64,000 bases of DNA. It comes from DATFMP01 sp035266845 (lineage in GTDB: Bacteria; SAR324; JACQKK01). The stretch is taken from the NCBI GenBank assembly GCA_035266845.1, contig DATFMP010000102.1:17046-81045 (forward strand), read 5' to 3'. The position numbers were made by a program, and so were the translations under genes. Below are positions 8,365 to 17,197 of this stretch, one piece after another. Numbering within the stretch: the first letter of the stretch is position 1; the number at the start of each line of letters is the position of its first letter. Under the pieces are notes generated by a model. The model made no database searches and was not told the DNA's origin. It saw only the letters and a list, made by a program, of their open reading frames with translations.

Positions 8365-9411
8365 ATGAAACGATGCCTCCTGCTATCGATCCTGCTGTTG
8401 CTGGCCTTGCCGCTGCCGCCGGGCGCTCTCGCCGCCGAAGCCGCCGTGGGCCCTAGCGTGCTGATCCGTACCAGCGCCGTCACCGAACGCACGGTGGCCG
8501 AGACCGTGACCGCGTTCGGCACAATCCAGCCCGACCCCGACCGCATGCTCAGCCTTTCCGTGCCCCACGGCGGGCTGGTGAACCGCGTGTGGGTGCGGGT
8601 CGGCCAGCGCATCGGGCGCGGCGCCCGCTTGGCGGAGTTGATCGCCAACCCGACGGACCGCATGCAGTTTCTGCAAGCGCAGAGCGCCGTGGAGTTCGCC
8701 CAACGTGAGCTGCAGCGCCAGCAGCGCCTGTTCTCCGAGCACTTGGCCACGCGGGCTCAGGTGGCGACCGCGCAGAAGGACCTGCGGGACGCACAGGCCA
8801 CGCTGGATTCGCTGCGCTCCCAGGGAAAGGGGCAGGCCTCGCTGATCCTGCGCACCCCCATGGACGGCATCGTGACGCGCATCGACGTGCAGGCCGGGCA
8901 GCGTGTGGGCACCGGCAGCGCCGCGGTGCTGATCGCCGCGGAGGACAAGCTGGTGGCGGTGCTGGGCGTGGAGCCGGAGAATGTGTCCATCATCGATGCC
9001 GGTGTGCCGGTGCGGCTGACATCCGTTTTTCAGCCGCAGTTCCATCTGGAAGCGAAGGTGCGGGAGGTGCACGCCATGATCGACCCCGCCACGCAACTGG
9101 TCGACGTGCTGGTGCCTCTGCCCGCGGACAAGTTGGATCACCTGGTGCTGGGCAGCCACATCGAGGGTCACATCCGGCTGCACTCACATCATGGGCTGAC
9201 CGTGCCCCGCCGGTCCGTGCTGCGGGACGGCAAAGGCGCGTATGTGTTCCAGGTAACCAGTGGAAAGGCCCGGCGCGTGGACGTGCAGGCCCTGCTCACG
9301 GGGGACGACTGGGTTGAGGTGCGCGGGCCGCTCAAGGTAGGCGACCGCATTGTGACGAGCGGCAACTACGAGTTGCAGGACGGCATGGCCGTGCGGGAGG
9401 AAGCGCGATGA
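8365..9411 (+). CDS. RND efflux periplasmic adaptor (membrane-fusion protein)
   Basis: A 348-residue protein with a signal peptide (MKRCLLLSILLLLALPLPPG, cleavage near ALA-AEA). It has the barrel-sandwich (lipoyl-like) halves VNRVWVRVGQRIGRGARLAEL and DGIVTRIDVQAGQRVGTGSA around a helical hairpin (about 90-150), then beta-barrel and membrane-proximal domains. It bridges the RND pump and the TolC-like channel in the periplasm. The stop overlaps the start of the pump gene (ATGA, 9408-9411). A 97-base gap separates it from the channel gene. No metal-binding His-rich stretch is seen, so a CusB-like metal role is not indicated. Confidence 0.9.
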   Translation: MKRCLLLSILLLLALPLPPGALAAEAAVGPSVLIRTSAVTERTVAETVTAFGTIQPDPDRMLSLSVPHGGLVNRVWVRVGQRIGRGARLAELIANPTDRMQFLQAQSAVEFAQRELQRQQRLFSEHLATRAQVATAQKDLRDAQATLDSLRSQGKGQASLILRTPMDGIVTRIDVQAGQRVGTGSAAVLIAAEDKLVAVLGVEPENVSIIDAGVPVRLTSVFQPQFHLEAKVREVHAMIDPATQLVDVLVPLPADKLDHLVLGSHIEGHIRLHSHHGLTVPRRSVLRDGKGAYVFQVTSGKARRVDVQALLTGDDWVEVRGPLKVGDRIVTSGNYELQDGMAVREEAR

Positions 9412-12400
9412 ACATGGCGCACTGGGCCGCCCGGCACCGCCGCTCGATCCTGTTCCTCGTCTCCGTGCTGGCCCTGGGGGGCTTGGCGGCGGGCTTCCGC
9501 CTGCCGGTGGCGTTGTTCCCGCGGGTGGACTTTCCCCGTGTGGTGGTGGCGCTGGACGCGGGAGACCGGCCCGCACAACAGATGGAGATCGCGGTGACGC
9601 GCTTGGTGGAGCAGGCCGTGCGCTCCGTGCCCGGCGTGGTGGGATTGCGCTCCACCACCAGCCGCGGCAGCGCGGAGATCTCCATCAACTTCGCGTGGGG
9701 CACGGACATGGTGGCGGCCACGCTGCAGGTGGAATCGGCCGTGAACCAGGTGGCGCCCAGCCTGCCGGCGGGCACGAGCTTCAGCGCACGGCGCATGGAT
9801 CCCACCGTATTCCCCGTGGCGGCCTACAGCCTCACGTCGGATGCGCAGTCACTGGTGCAACTGCGCGACCTGGCCAAGTATCAGCTCGTGCCCCTGCTCT
9901 CGTCCATCAACGGTGTAGCCCGCGTGGACGTGGTAGGGGGCAAGCGCGCCGAATATCGCGTGGAGGTGGATCCACGAAAGTTGGCGGCCTACGGCCTCAC
10001 CTACGCAGACGTTGCAGGTGCACTCTCCGCCAACAACGTGCTGCAGGCGGCGGGGCGGCTGGAGGATCACTACAAGCTGTACCTGCTGCTGTCCGATACG
10101 CGCATCCGCTCTCTGGCGGACATCGAAAATACGGTGCTGCGCAGTGGGCAGGACGGGCTGGTGCGCCTGAGCGACATCGCGCGGGTCTATGCCACCACTG
10201 CGCCGCAGGTGGAGCGCGTCACGGCGGACGGGCACGACGCGGTGCTGTTCCAGGTATACCAGCAGCCGGGCGGCAACACGGTGCAGATCGTCAAGCGCGT
10301 GAAGCAGCGCCTGGCTGCCTTCCACGACAAGATTCCGCCGGATGTGCACGTGGCCAACTGGTACGACCAGAGCCAGCTCATTACCGCCTCGGCCAGGAGC
10401 GTGCGGGATGCTATCGCCATCGGCGTGGTGCTGGCGGCGCTGATCCTGTTCCTGTTCCTGTGGAACGTGCGCATCACGTTGATCGCGATCCTCATCGTGC
10501 CCGCAGCGTTGGCCACGACCGTGGTGCTGCTCTACGAGTCGGGCATGAGCTTCAACATCATGACCCTGGGGGGCATGGCCGCGGCCGTCGGATTGATCGT
10601 GGACGATGCCATCGTGATGGTGGAGCACATTGTGCGTCGGCTGCGCGAGCGTGGCGGTCAGGCTCACCTCACCATCCGCGATGCCGCAATTGAGTTCACG
10701 CACCCGCTGGCCGGCTCCTCGGCCGCGACCATCGTCATCTTCGCGCCGCTGGCCGTCCTGAGCGGCGTGACGGGTGCATTCTTCAAGGCCCTCTCGCTGA
10801 CGGTGGCGAGCAGTCTGTTTATCTCGTTCCTGCTGGCGTGGCTGGCTGTGCCGCTGCTGGCCGAGCACCTGCTGCGCGAGCACGACGCGGAGGCGGAGGA
10901 CATGGGCGCCTTCTTCCGCGCCATCCAGCGGTACTACGGCAATCTCATGCAGGGCCTCATGCAGCAGCCCTGGCTGCTGCTGGCGGGTCTGTTGCCGCTG
11001 CTGGCGCTGGGGGCCCTGGGCTATACGCGGGTCGGTTCCGGCTTCATGCCGCACATGGATGAGGGCGGCTTCATCCTGGACTATCGTGCGCCTCCGGGCA
11101 CCTCGCTCACGGAGACCGACCGCCTGCTGCGGCAGGTGGAGGCGATCCTGCAGGCTAACCCGGCCGTGGGCACGTACTCCCGCCGCACGGGCACGCAGCT
11201 CGGTGGCGGGCTGACCGAGGCCAACGAGGGCGACTTCTTCGTGCGGCTCAAGCCCTTTCCTCGGCCACCGATCGACACCGTGATGGATCAGGTGCGCGCG
11301 CAGGTGGAGCAAAAGGTGCCGGGTCTGGATATTGAAATGGCGCTGTTGATGGAGGACCTCATCGGCGACCTGACAGCCGTGCCGCAGCCCATTGAGATCA
11401 AGCTCTTCGGCGACCGGCCGGACGAGCTGCTGGCGACCGCGCCAAAGGTGGCCCAGGCAATCGCAGGCATCCCCGGGGTGGTGGACGTGAACGACGGCGT
11501 GGTCATCGCCGGCGACGCCGTTACCATTGCTGTGAGCCGTGACAAGGCCGCGCTGGAGGGCATCGACCCGGACGGCGTGACGCGTCAGCTCCAAGCGTGG
11601 TTCGCGGGACTGGTCACCACCGAAGTGCAGCGCGGCGTGAAGCTCGTGGGGGTGCACGTGTGGGTGCCCGCCTCCATGCGGCACACGACGGACCAGATCG
11701 CCGGCATCCGCCTGCGCGCGGCGGATGGGCACCTGGTGCCGCTGAAGCGGATCGCTACGGTGGCCCTGCATACCGGCCAGCCGCAAATTACCCGCGATGA
11801 CCTGAAGCGCATGGTGGCTGTCACGGGCCGCATCAGCGGGCGTGACCTGGGCTCGACCATCCAGGCCGTGCGCCAGGTGCTAGCGCGGCCCGGCCTGCTG
11901 CCCGCGGACATGTACTACACGCTGGGCGGCCTTTACCGGCAGCAGCAGATCGCGTTCCACGGGCTGATGGCGGTCTTCATCGCCGCGGTGGCGCTGGTGT
12001 TCCTGCTGCTGCTGTTCCTCTACGAGAGCTTTCGGACTGCGCTCTCCATTCTGGTCACGCCGCTACTGGCCACCAGCGCGGTGTTCATCGGGCTGTGGCT
12101 CACGCACACTGAACTGAACATCACGGCAATCATGGGCATGACCATGATCGTGGGCATCGTCACCGAGGTGTCCATCTTCTACTTCTCCGAACTGCGGGAG
12201 TTGGGCCGTCAGGGCCTTACGGGTCGCGAGGCCCTGATCACTGCTGGACGCAACCGCATGCGGCCCATCACCATGACCACGCTGGCGATGATCCTGGCCC
12301 TGCTGCCGCTGGCTTTTGCTCTGGGCCAGGGCTCGGCCATGCAGCAGCCGCTGGCCATCGCCATCATCTCCGGCTTGCTGGTGCAGCTACCACTGGTGCT

Positions 12401-12446
12401 TATCGCAATGCCCGTGCTCTATGGGGTGCTGCAGCGACATGGGTGA
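9408..12446 (+). CDS. RND-family efflux permease
   Basis: A 1012-residue inner-membrane pump of usual family length, with the two-fold repeat of six transmembrane helices and large periplasmic loops. TM1 is HRRSILFLVSVLALGGLAAG. The proton-relay helix carries AAAVGLIVDDAIVMVEHIVR, with paired Asp residues as in drug/hydrophobe-type (HAE-like) pumps, rather than the CzcA-type motif of metal pumps. The second half ends with AIISGLLVQLPLVLIAMPVL. Together with the adaptor and TolC-like genes it makes a complete tripartite efflux system. The substrate is unknown. Control by the divergent QseBC-like system is inferred from the CTTAAG boxes. Confidence 0.92.
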   Translation: MNMAHWAARHRRSILFLVSVLALGGLAAGFRLPVALFPRVDFPRVVVALDAGDRPAQQMEIAVTRLVEQAVRSVPGVVGLRSTTSRGSAEISINFAWGTDMVAATLQVESAVNQVAPSLPAGTSFSARRMDPTVFPVAAYSLTSDAQSLVQLRDLAKYQLVPLLSSINGVARVDVVGGKRAEYRVEVDPRKLAAYGLTYADVAGALSANNVLQAAGRLEDHYKLYLLLSDTRIRSLADIENTVLRSGQDGLVRLSDIARVYATTAPQVERVTADGHDAVLFQVYQQPGGNTVQIVKRVKQRLAAFHDKIPPDVHVANWYDQSQLITASARSVRDAIAIGVVLAALILFLFLWNVRITLIAILIVPAALATTVVLLYESGMSFNIMTLGGMAAAVGLIVDDAIVMVEHIVRRLRERGGQAHLTIRDAAIEFTHPLAGSSAATIVIFAPLAVLSGVTGAFFKALSLTVASSLFISFLLAWLAVPLLAEHLLREHDAEAEDMGAFFRAIQRYYGNLMQGLMQQPWLLLAGLLPLLALGALGYTRVGSGFMPHMDEGGFILDYRAPPGTSLTETDRLLRQVEAILQANPAVGTYSRRTGTQLGGGLTEANEGDFFVRLKPFPRPPIDTVMDQVRAQVEQKVPGLDIEMALLMEDLIGDLTAVPQPIEIKLFGDRPDELLATAPKVAQAIAGIPGVVDVNDGVVIAGDAVTIAVSRDKAALEGIDPDGVTRQLQAWFAGLVTTEVQRGVKLVGVHVWVPASMRHTTDQIAGIRLRAADGHLVPLKRIATVALHTGQPQITRDDLKRMVAVTGRISGRDLGSTIQAVRQVLARPGLLPADMYYTLGGLYRQQQIAFHGLMAVFIAAVALVFLLLLFLYESFRTALSILVTPLLATSAVFIGLWLTHTELNITAIMGMTMIVGIVTEVSIFYFSELRELGRQGLTGREALITAGRNRMRPITMTTLAMILALLPLAFALGQGSAMQQPLAIAIISGLLVQLPLVLIAMPVLYGVLQRHG

Positions 12447-12947
12447 ATGCCCCAGTAATGGCTCAGGTCATGGCTCGGAGTCTTAGTGCTTGGCTGGGCG
12501 CCATGTGCCTGGCCGTATCGGCCAGCACGTAGACTGGCGGAAATCCCGGGCAATTTTCCCCAACATTGTGCGCACAAGAGATCATGCCCGGGGGCTGTGC
12601 TGCGGGCCACGCCCAGCATGGTCACGCCCTCCGGCGTGGCGGGCGTGCAATTCATGGACGAGGCCAGTGCCATCAACCGGCAGGTGTGCGTGCTCAAGGC
12701 CCAGGGCGTGCGCGCGATCGTGGCTGTGATCCATCAAGGCACCCTGCAGATTCCCTTCGAGGGCGCCACGCCGGACATATCCACATCCCCACAGGGAGCC
12801 CAGCTCCCCTGGACCCTGCTTGCGGACGAGACCGCGCCAGCCTTGGTCAGGATGCGTATTGGGGTGTGGGGGCCCTCGGCCCCCGCATTGAAATTCTTGT
12901 GGTCTTCAGGCGACCCAACCGCTTGAAGACCTATTGCGAAACTAAAC
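12447..12947. other. Gene-poor gap of about 500 bases
   Basis: Between two convergent genes. Apart from the 5'-nucleotidase remnant (12606-12740) I see no intact reading frame with family resemblance, no terminator with a U-tract and no mobile-element end. Codon patterns outside the remnant are not gene-like. Confidence 0.5.
12606..12740 (+). pseudogene. 5'-nucleotidase/metallophosphatase fragment
   Basis: One frame over this stretch reads TPSMVTPSGVAGVQFMDEAS followed by AINRQVCVLKAQGVRAIVAV and IHQGT. This closely resembles the internal region of UshA-type 5'-nucleotidases ('...TPSGVAGL.F.DEA..N..V..LKAQGVRAIVVL.H.GG'). The catalytic metal-site motifs and the C-terminal domain are absent, and homology fades after IHQG. 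It is a decayed remnant left between the RND operon and the deacylase gene. Confidence 0.6.
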
Positions 12948-13925
12948 CTAATCCGCGGCCAGATTGACGAGGCGGCCCAGGCGCACGGCGGAGAGGCCGG
13001 GCATGAGCTGGCGGCCGGGCATGACCAGCACACAGTTGTCGAAGGGCGTGCGGATTTCCTCGTCGCCATCGTAGCCGATGACGGTATCCGCCTCGGCGAT
13101 CACCTCCATCCCCAGATACTCCTCCACGAAGCGGAACTGATCGGTCTTGATGGTGATGGGGCCGCTGACCTCGATCAGCAGTTGCGGGGGCGCGGGATCG
13201 GCCACCCGCAGGCGCTCGGCCGCCCAGTCCGCATCCACCACACCCGTGTGACGCAGGAAGCGCAGCGCCGTCTCGGTGGCCACGGTCACGCTCTGCTGCT
13301 CCCAGTGCTGGCCACACTCCACCAGCATGGCAGCCTTGGGGCTGAGGGGGTCGTCGAAGGCGCCGTAGTCGCGCATGCGTTTGCCGGCCGCGTGTCCCCA
13401 GTCGCGCACCAGGTGCTGCGGGTAACCCAGGCCGCGGCCCAGGGCCACGCCCTTGTCCTGCATCCCGCACATCAGCAGCGGCGGCGAGGGCAGGTGCATG
13501 GAGTGGATGTCGAGCTGGAAGTCCAGCTCGCGCACCAGCGGCAGGAAGCTGCGCGCGCGCTTCAGCTCGCGGCTATTGCGCGAGGAGCCCATCACCTCGT
13601 CCGTCCACAGGCGGTTGAAGTCCTCGTCCACGTAGCGCGAGGCGAAGGGATCGGCCGGCCGGAAGCTGAGAAAGGCCTCCACGTTGGCAAAGCTGAGCGT
13701 GAGCTTGCCCCGCCGGGGCCGCACATCCTGGCGGAACAAGTAGTCCAGCGCGTGCGCTCCGCAGATCTCGTTCCCGTGCGTAAGCGCATTGATCATCACG
13801 TGCGGACCCGGCACGCCGCTGTCCAACGTGGTCACGTAGTCGATGCCCGTGTTGCCCCTGCGGTACGGGGAGATATCCGGCGGCAGCACTTCCAGCTTGG
13901 GCACGAACGAGTCGCGGACGGTCAT
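12948..13925 (-). CDS. Zinc-dependent deacylase, succinylglutamate desuccinylase/aspartoacylase family
   Basis: A 325-residue M14-like amidohydrolase. ATG 13925 (MTVRDSF) is preferred, with GGAG about 10 bases upstream. A longer in-frame start at 13994 lacks support. The zinc site is visible as HGNE (His and Glu) and the later LDIHSMHLPSPP (third His), and ECGQH supplies the catalytic Glu. The substrate would be an N-acyl amino acid. It is transcribed away from an N-formylglutamate amidohydrolase gene 265 bases off, suggesting both act on N-acylated amino acids. The exact substrate cannot be read from sequence. Confidence 0.85.
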   Translation of the reverse strand: MTVRDSFVPKLEVLPPDISPYRRGNTGIDYVTTLDSGVPGPHVMINALTHGNEICGAHALDYLFRQDVRPRRGKLTLSFANVEAFLSFRPADPFASRYVDEDFNRLWTDEVMGSSRNSRELKRARSFLPLVRELDFQLDIHSMHLPSPPLLMCGMQDKGVALGRGLGYPQHLVRDWGHAAGKRMRDYGAFDDPLSPKAAMLVECGQHWEQQSVTVATETALRFLRHTGVVDADWAAERLRVADPAPPQLLIEVSGPITIKTDQFRFVEEYLGMEVIAEADTVIGYDGDEEIRTPFDNCVLVMPGRQLMPGLSAVRLGRLVNLAAD

Positions 13926-14190
13926 GCGTGCATCTCCCTGCAAACGCGGTGCGGTGGAGTGGGGCAGCGCCGGCGCGTGGGCGCGGGCTTTCAATGCGAT
14001 AATTTAATCGGCCCAGCGCACCCTGGCAAGCACGCGCGAGCTCGCCGAGGCCCGTCTCGCACCGGGCGGGGGCGCCGCTCGGCCGGGCGGTGGGCTGCCT
14101 GGCGTGGCGCGGCGAGTTGACATGCCGGGTGGCGTGGGGCAGGTTCAACGCACCCAATTCTCGTTGTCCTGCCCTGCCGATCGCAGCCGC

Positions 14191-15084
14191 ATGCACCCGC
14201 CCGTGCACCACATCCCCGGCGTGCTGGCGCGCCACGACCCCGACACCGATGCCGTGCCGGTGGTGTTCGACTCGCCCCACAGCGGGGCGGAGTATCCCGC
14301 CGACTTCGGCCATGCCGTGGAACTGCACGCCCTGCGCGCCGCCGAGGATATGTACGTGGACGAGCTGTTCGGCGCCGCGCCCCGCCATGGCGCCGCGCTG
14401 CTGCGCGCGCTCTTCCCGCGCAGCTACATCGACGTGAACCGCAATCCGGTGGACCTGGACCCCGCCACGCTGGAGGGCGAGTGGCCGGGCGACGTGCGGC
14501 CCAGCGGCAAAACCCGCGTGGGCAAGGGGCTCATCCGCACGCGAGCCCAGGGGGTGCCCATCTACGATCGGCGGCTGGGGGTGGACGAGGTGCAAGCGCG
14601 TTTGGAGCGCTACTACCACCCCTACCACGACGCCCTGCACGACCTGATCGCCACCACCCGCGCCCAGCACGGCACCGTGTGGCACATCAACTGCCACTCC
14701 TGGACGCCACCGGAGACGGGGCGGGACGGCCGCCCAGTCAACCACGTGGACATGTGCCTCGGCAATCGCGACGGCACCACCTGCGGCGCAGCCTTCACGG
14801 ACTACGTGGCGGAACTGCTGCGGAAGATGGGCTACGAGGTGCGCGTGAACCGGCCCTTCCGCGGCATGGAGGTCATCAAGCGCCACGGGCGACCGGACGA
14901 AGGCCAGCACAGCCTGCAGATCGAGATCAACCGGAACCTCTACATGCACCCGCGCGGCCTCCACAAGCTGGAAGGGTTCGCCGTGCTCCAGGGCAACTTG
15001 AACCGCCTCATCGCCGCCGTCTGCGACTACGCCCGCGAGGCGCAGGCGCAAGCTGTGCCCGAGCCCACACCGCGGGTGCCGTAA
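14191..15084 (+). CDS. N-formylglutamate amidohydrolase family protein (HutG-like)
   Basis: A 297-residue protein starting at ATG 14191 (MHPPVHHIPG). In-frame alternatives lie upstream at 14104 and 14122, and no good ribosome site distinguishes them. Family hallmarks are VVFDSPHSGAEYP near the N-terminus, YIDVNRNPVDLDP, WHINCHSW and the C-terminal HSLQIEINRNLYM. The enzyme class hydrolyses N-formyl-L-glutamate (EC 3.5.1.68), as in histidine breakdown, but no other hut genes are nearby, so a related N-acyl substrate is equally possible. Confidence 0.87.
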   Translation: MHPPVHHIPGVLARHDPDTDAVPVVFDSPHSGAEYPADFGHAVELHALRAAEDMYVDELFGAAPRHGAALLRALFPRSYIDVNRNPVDLDPATLEGEWPGDVRPSGKTRVGKGLIRTRAQGVPIYDRRLGVDEVQARLERYYHPYHDALHDLIATTRAQHGTVWHINCHSWTPPETGRDGRPVNHVDMCLGNRDGTTCGAAFTDYVAELLRKMGYEVRVNRPFRGMEVIKRHGRPDEGQHSLQIEINRNLYMHPRGLHKLEGFAVLQGNLNRLIAAVCDYAREAQAQAVPEPTPRVP

Positions 15085-15196
15085 CGGCCGAAGGGGTTGC
15101 CAAGGACGGTGGTGGGTGGAGCAAGGCCGTGTCTTGGATGGGCTGCGTGGCATCTATCTGCCAGCACCGGTCATTCCAGGGCTCGCCTTGTGGGCC

Positions 15197-15250
15197 GAGG
15201 AATCTGCTTGGTCGCCGCAACAGCAGATTTCTCGCTGCGCTCGAAATGAC
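15197..15250. repeat. Dispersed hairpin repeat, copy A (paired)
   Basis: GAGGAATCTGCT (15197-15208) and AGCAGATTTCTC (15222-15233) form an 11-of-12 inverted repeat around 13 bases. The right arm continues as CTCGCTGCGCTCGAAATGAC to 15250. Upstream, GGTCATTCCAGGGCTCGCC (about 15170-15188) is a diverged mirror of that extension, so the whole is a decayed palindromic element. The core recurs at 24820 and 35611. Similar sequences occur in many GC-rich bacteria as non-autonomous intergenic repeats. Confidence 0.7.
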
Positions 15251-15321
15251 ACCAGCGCGCTGCGACGCTGCACCTGCCCCGGGTGCAGCGCACCCGGGGC
15301 AGGGCGGCAGCATGCCTCCTT

Positions 15322-17004
15322 CTACGCGTCCGTGACGCAGCCTTCCGAGGCGGAGGTGACGGTCTTGATGTAGCGGTACAGCGTGCCCTTGGTAGCCTTG
15401 TATGGCGGCATCTTCCAGGCGCTGCGGCGCTTCTCAAGCTCCGCGTCGCTCAGTTCCACGCTAAGGGTGCAGGCCTCGGAATCGATGGTGATCCCGTCGC
15501 CGTCCTGCAACAGCCCGATGGGGCCGCCCACCTGCGCCTCCGGCGTGACGTGTCCCACGATGAAGCCGTGGGAGCCGCCGGAGAAGCGCCCGTCCGTGAT
15601 GAGGGCCACATCCGCGCCCATGCCCGCGCCCATGATGGCGGAGGTGGGCGTGAGCATCTCGGGCATGCCCGGGCCGCCCTTGGGTCCCTCGTAGCGGATC
15701 ACGATCACGTCGCCCTTCTGGATCTCCTTGCGCTCCAGGGCGTGCAGCATGTCCTCCTCGGAGTCGTAGCAGCGGGCGGGCCCGGAGAAGCGGCTGCCCT
15801 CCTTGCCTGTGATCTTGGCCACGGCGCCCTCGGGGGCCAGGTTGCCGCGCAGGATGCGCAAGTGTCCGTGCGGATTGAGCGGGCGCTCCCAGGGATAGAT
15901 GATCTGCTGGTCCGGCTTCAGGTCGGGCACGTCGGCCAGGTTCTCGGCCAGCGTCTTGCCGGTCACGGTGATGCAGTCCCCGTGCAGTACGCCGTGGGAG
16001 AGCAGCAGCTTCATGACGGCCGGGGTGCCGCCCACGATGTGCAGGTCTTCCATCACGTATTTGCCGCTGGGCTTCAGGTCGGCCAGGTAGGGGATGCGGT
16101 CGCTGATGCGCTGGAAGTCGTCCAGGCTCAGCGGCACGTCCACCGAGCGCGCAATGGCCATCAGGTGCAGCACCGCGTTGGTGGAGCCGCCCAGGGCCAT
16201 GGTGACCGTGATCGCGTTCTCGAAGGCCTCGCGCGTCATGATGTCGCTAGGCTTCAGGTCCAGCTCCAGCAGCTTGTGGATGGCCAGCCCGGCGCGCACG
16301 CACTCGTCCGTCTTCTCCGCATATTCGGCCGGGTAGGAGGAGGAGAAGGGCAGGGACATGCCCAGCGCCTCGATGGCGGTGGCCATGGTGTTGGCCGTGT
16401 ACATGCCGCCGCAGGCTCCCGGGCCGGGGATGGAATGACGCACGATATCGACGCGCTCCTCCTCGGTGATACGCCCGGCGATGAACTCCCCGTAGCTCTG
16501 GAAGGCCGAGACCACGTCCAGCTTGTCGGAGTGCTTGCCGCGGCCCGGGCGGATGGTGCCGCCGTAGACCATCAGTGCGGGGCGGTTGAGCCGGCCCATG
16601 GCCATCACCACGCCCGGCATGTTCTTATCGCAGCCGGGCAGCGCGATCAGGCCGTCGTACCACTGACCACCCATCACGGTCTCGATGCTATCGGCGATCA
16701 GGTCGCGCGACTGCAGCGAGTAGCTCATGCCGCTCGTGCCCATGGAGATGCCGTCGCTGACCCCCACCGTGTTGAAGCGGAAGCCGACCAGCCCTGCCTC
16801 CTGCACGCCCTCCTTCACCTTGGCGGCCAGATCGAGCAGGTGCATGTTGCACGGGTTGCCCTCGAACCACACGCTGGCGATGCCCACCTGGCCCTTCTTC
16901 ATGTCCTGCTCGGTCATGCCCGTGGCATAGAGCATGGCCTGGGAGGCCCCCTGGGACTTGGGCTGGGTGATGTGGGAGCTGAACTTGTTCACTGGGTCGC
17001 TCAT
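15322..17004 (-). CDS. ilvD: Dihydroxy-acid dehydratase
   Basis: A 560-residue enzyme of the isoleucine/valine pathway (EC 4.2.1.9) that converts 2,3-dihydroxy-3-methylvalerate or -isovalerate to the 2-oxo acid. ATG 17004 (MSDPVNKFSS) has GAGGA just upstream. The long open frame above it is not used. The three cluster cysteines are in FEGNPCNMH, PGCDKNMPGV and GACGGMYTANT. The protein ends with the SEGCVTDA tail. Length and cysteine pattern fit the shorter DHAD type that usually carries a [2Fe-2S] cluster. It stands alone. ilvA lies 33 kb away in this window. Confidence 0.95.
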   Translation of the reverse strand: MSDPVNKFSSHITQPKSQGASQAMLYATGMTEQDMKKGQVGIASVWFEGNPCNMHLLDLAAKVKEGVQEAGLVGFRFNTVGVSDGISMGTSGMSYSLQSRDLIADSIETVMGGQWYDGLIALPGCDKNMPGVVMAMGRLNRPALMVYGGTIRPGRGKHSDKLDVVSAFQSYGEFIAGRITEEERVDIVRHSIPGPGACGGMYTANTMATAIEALGMSLPFSSSYPAEYAEKTDECVRAGLAIHKLLELDLKPSDIMTREAFENAITVTMALGGSTNAVLHLMAIARSVDVPLSLDDFQRISDRIPYLADLKPSGKYVMEDLHIVGGTPAVMKLLLSHGVLHGDCITVTGKTLAENLADVPDLKPDQQIIYPWERPLNPHGHLRILRGNLAPEGAVAKITGKEGSRFSGPARCYDSEEDMLHALERKEIQKGDVIVIRYEGPKGGPGMPEMLTPTSAIMGAGMGADVALITDGRFSGGSHGFIVGHVTPEAQVGGPIGLLQDGDGITIDSEACTLSVELSDAELEKRRSAWKMPPYKATKGTLYRYIKTVTSASEGCVTDA

Positions 17005-17197
17005 GCCGGATTCCTCTGTGCTGGCGATGGTGACGATCGCGGGCTGCCGATGGCGGAAATGGGCCGATCCTAGCCCCTTTGGCCGCGGATTGGAACGCCT
17101 GCGGCGGACCGCTGCCGCAAGGGCCCCTCGCCGGGCCGCGCGGGATCGCGTATGATGGAGGCATCGCCGCGCACCACCGCGCGGCACGGAGCCCGCC

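Noticed and set aside
9849..11786. 645-residue open frame antisense to the RND pump
   Set aside because: His- and Gln-rich shadow produced by GC-rich coding on the other strand; no family resemblance.
9408..12446. Heavy-metal (CzcA/CusA) efflux pump
   Set aside because: The relay helix has the DD pair of drug/hydrophobe pumps and the adaptor lacks His/Met-rich metal sites.
13573..15153. 526-residue minus-strand frame across the deacylase/amidohydrolase gap
   Set aside because: Overlaps two well-supported genes and has no domain signal.
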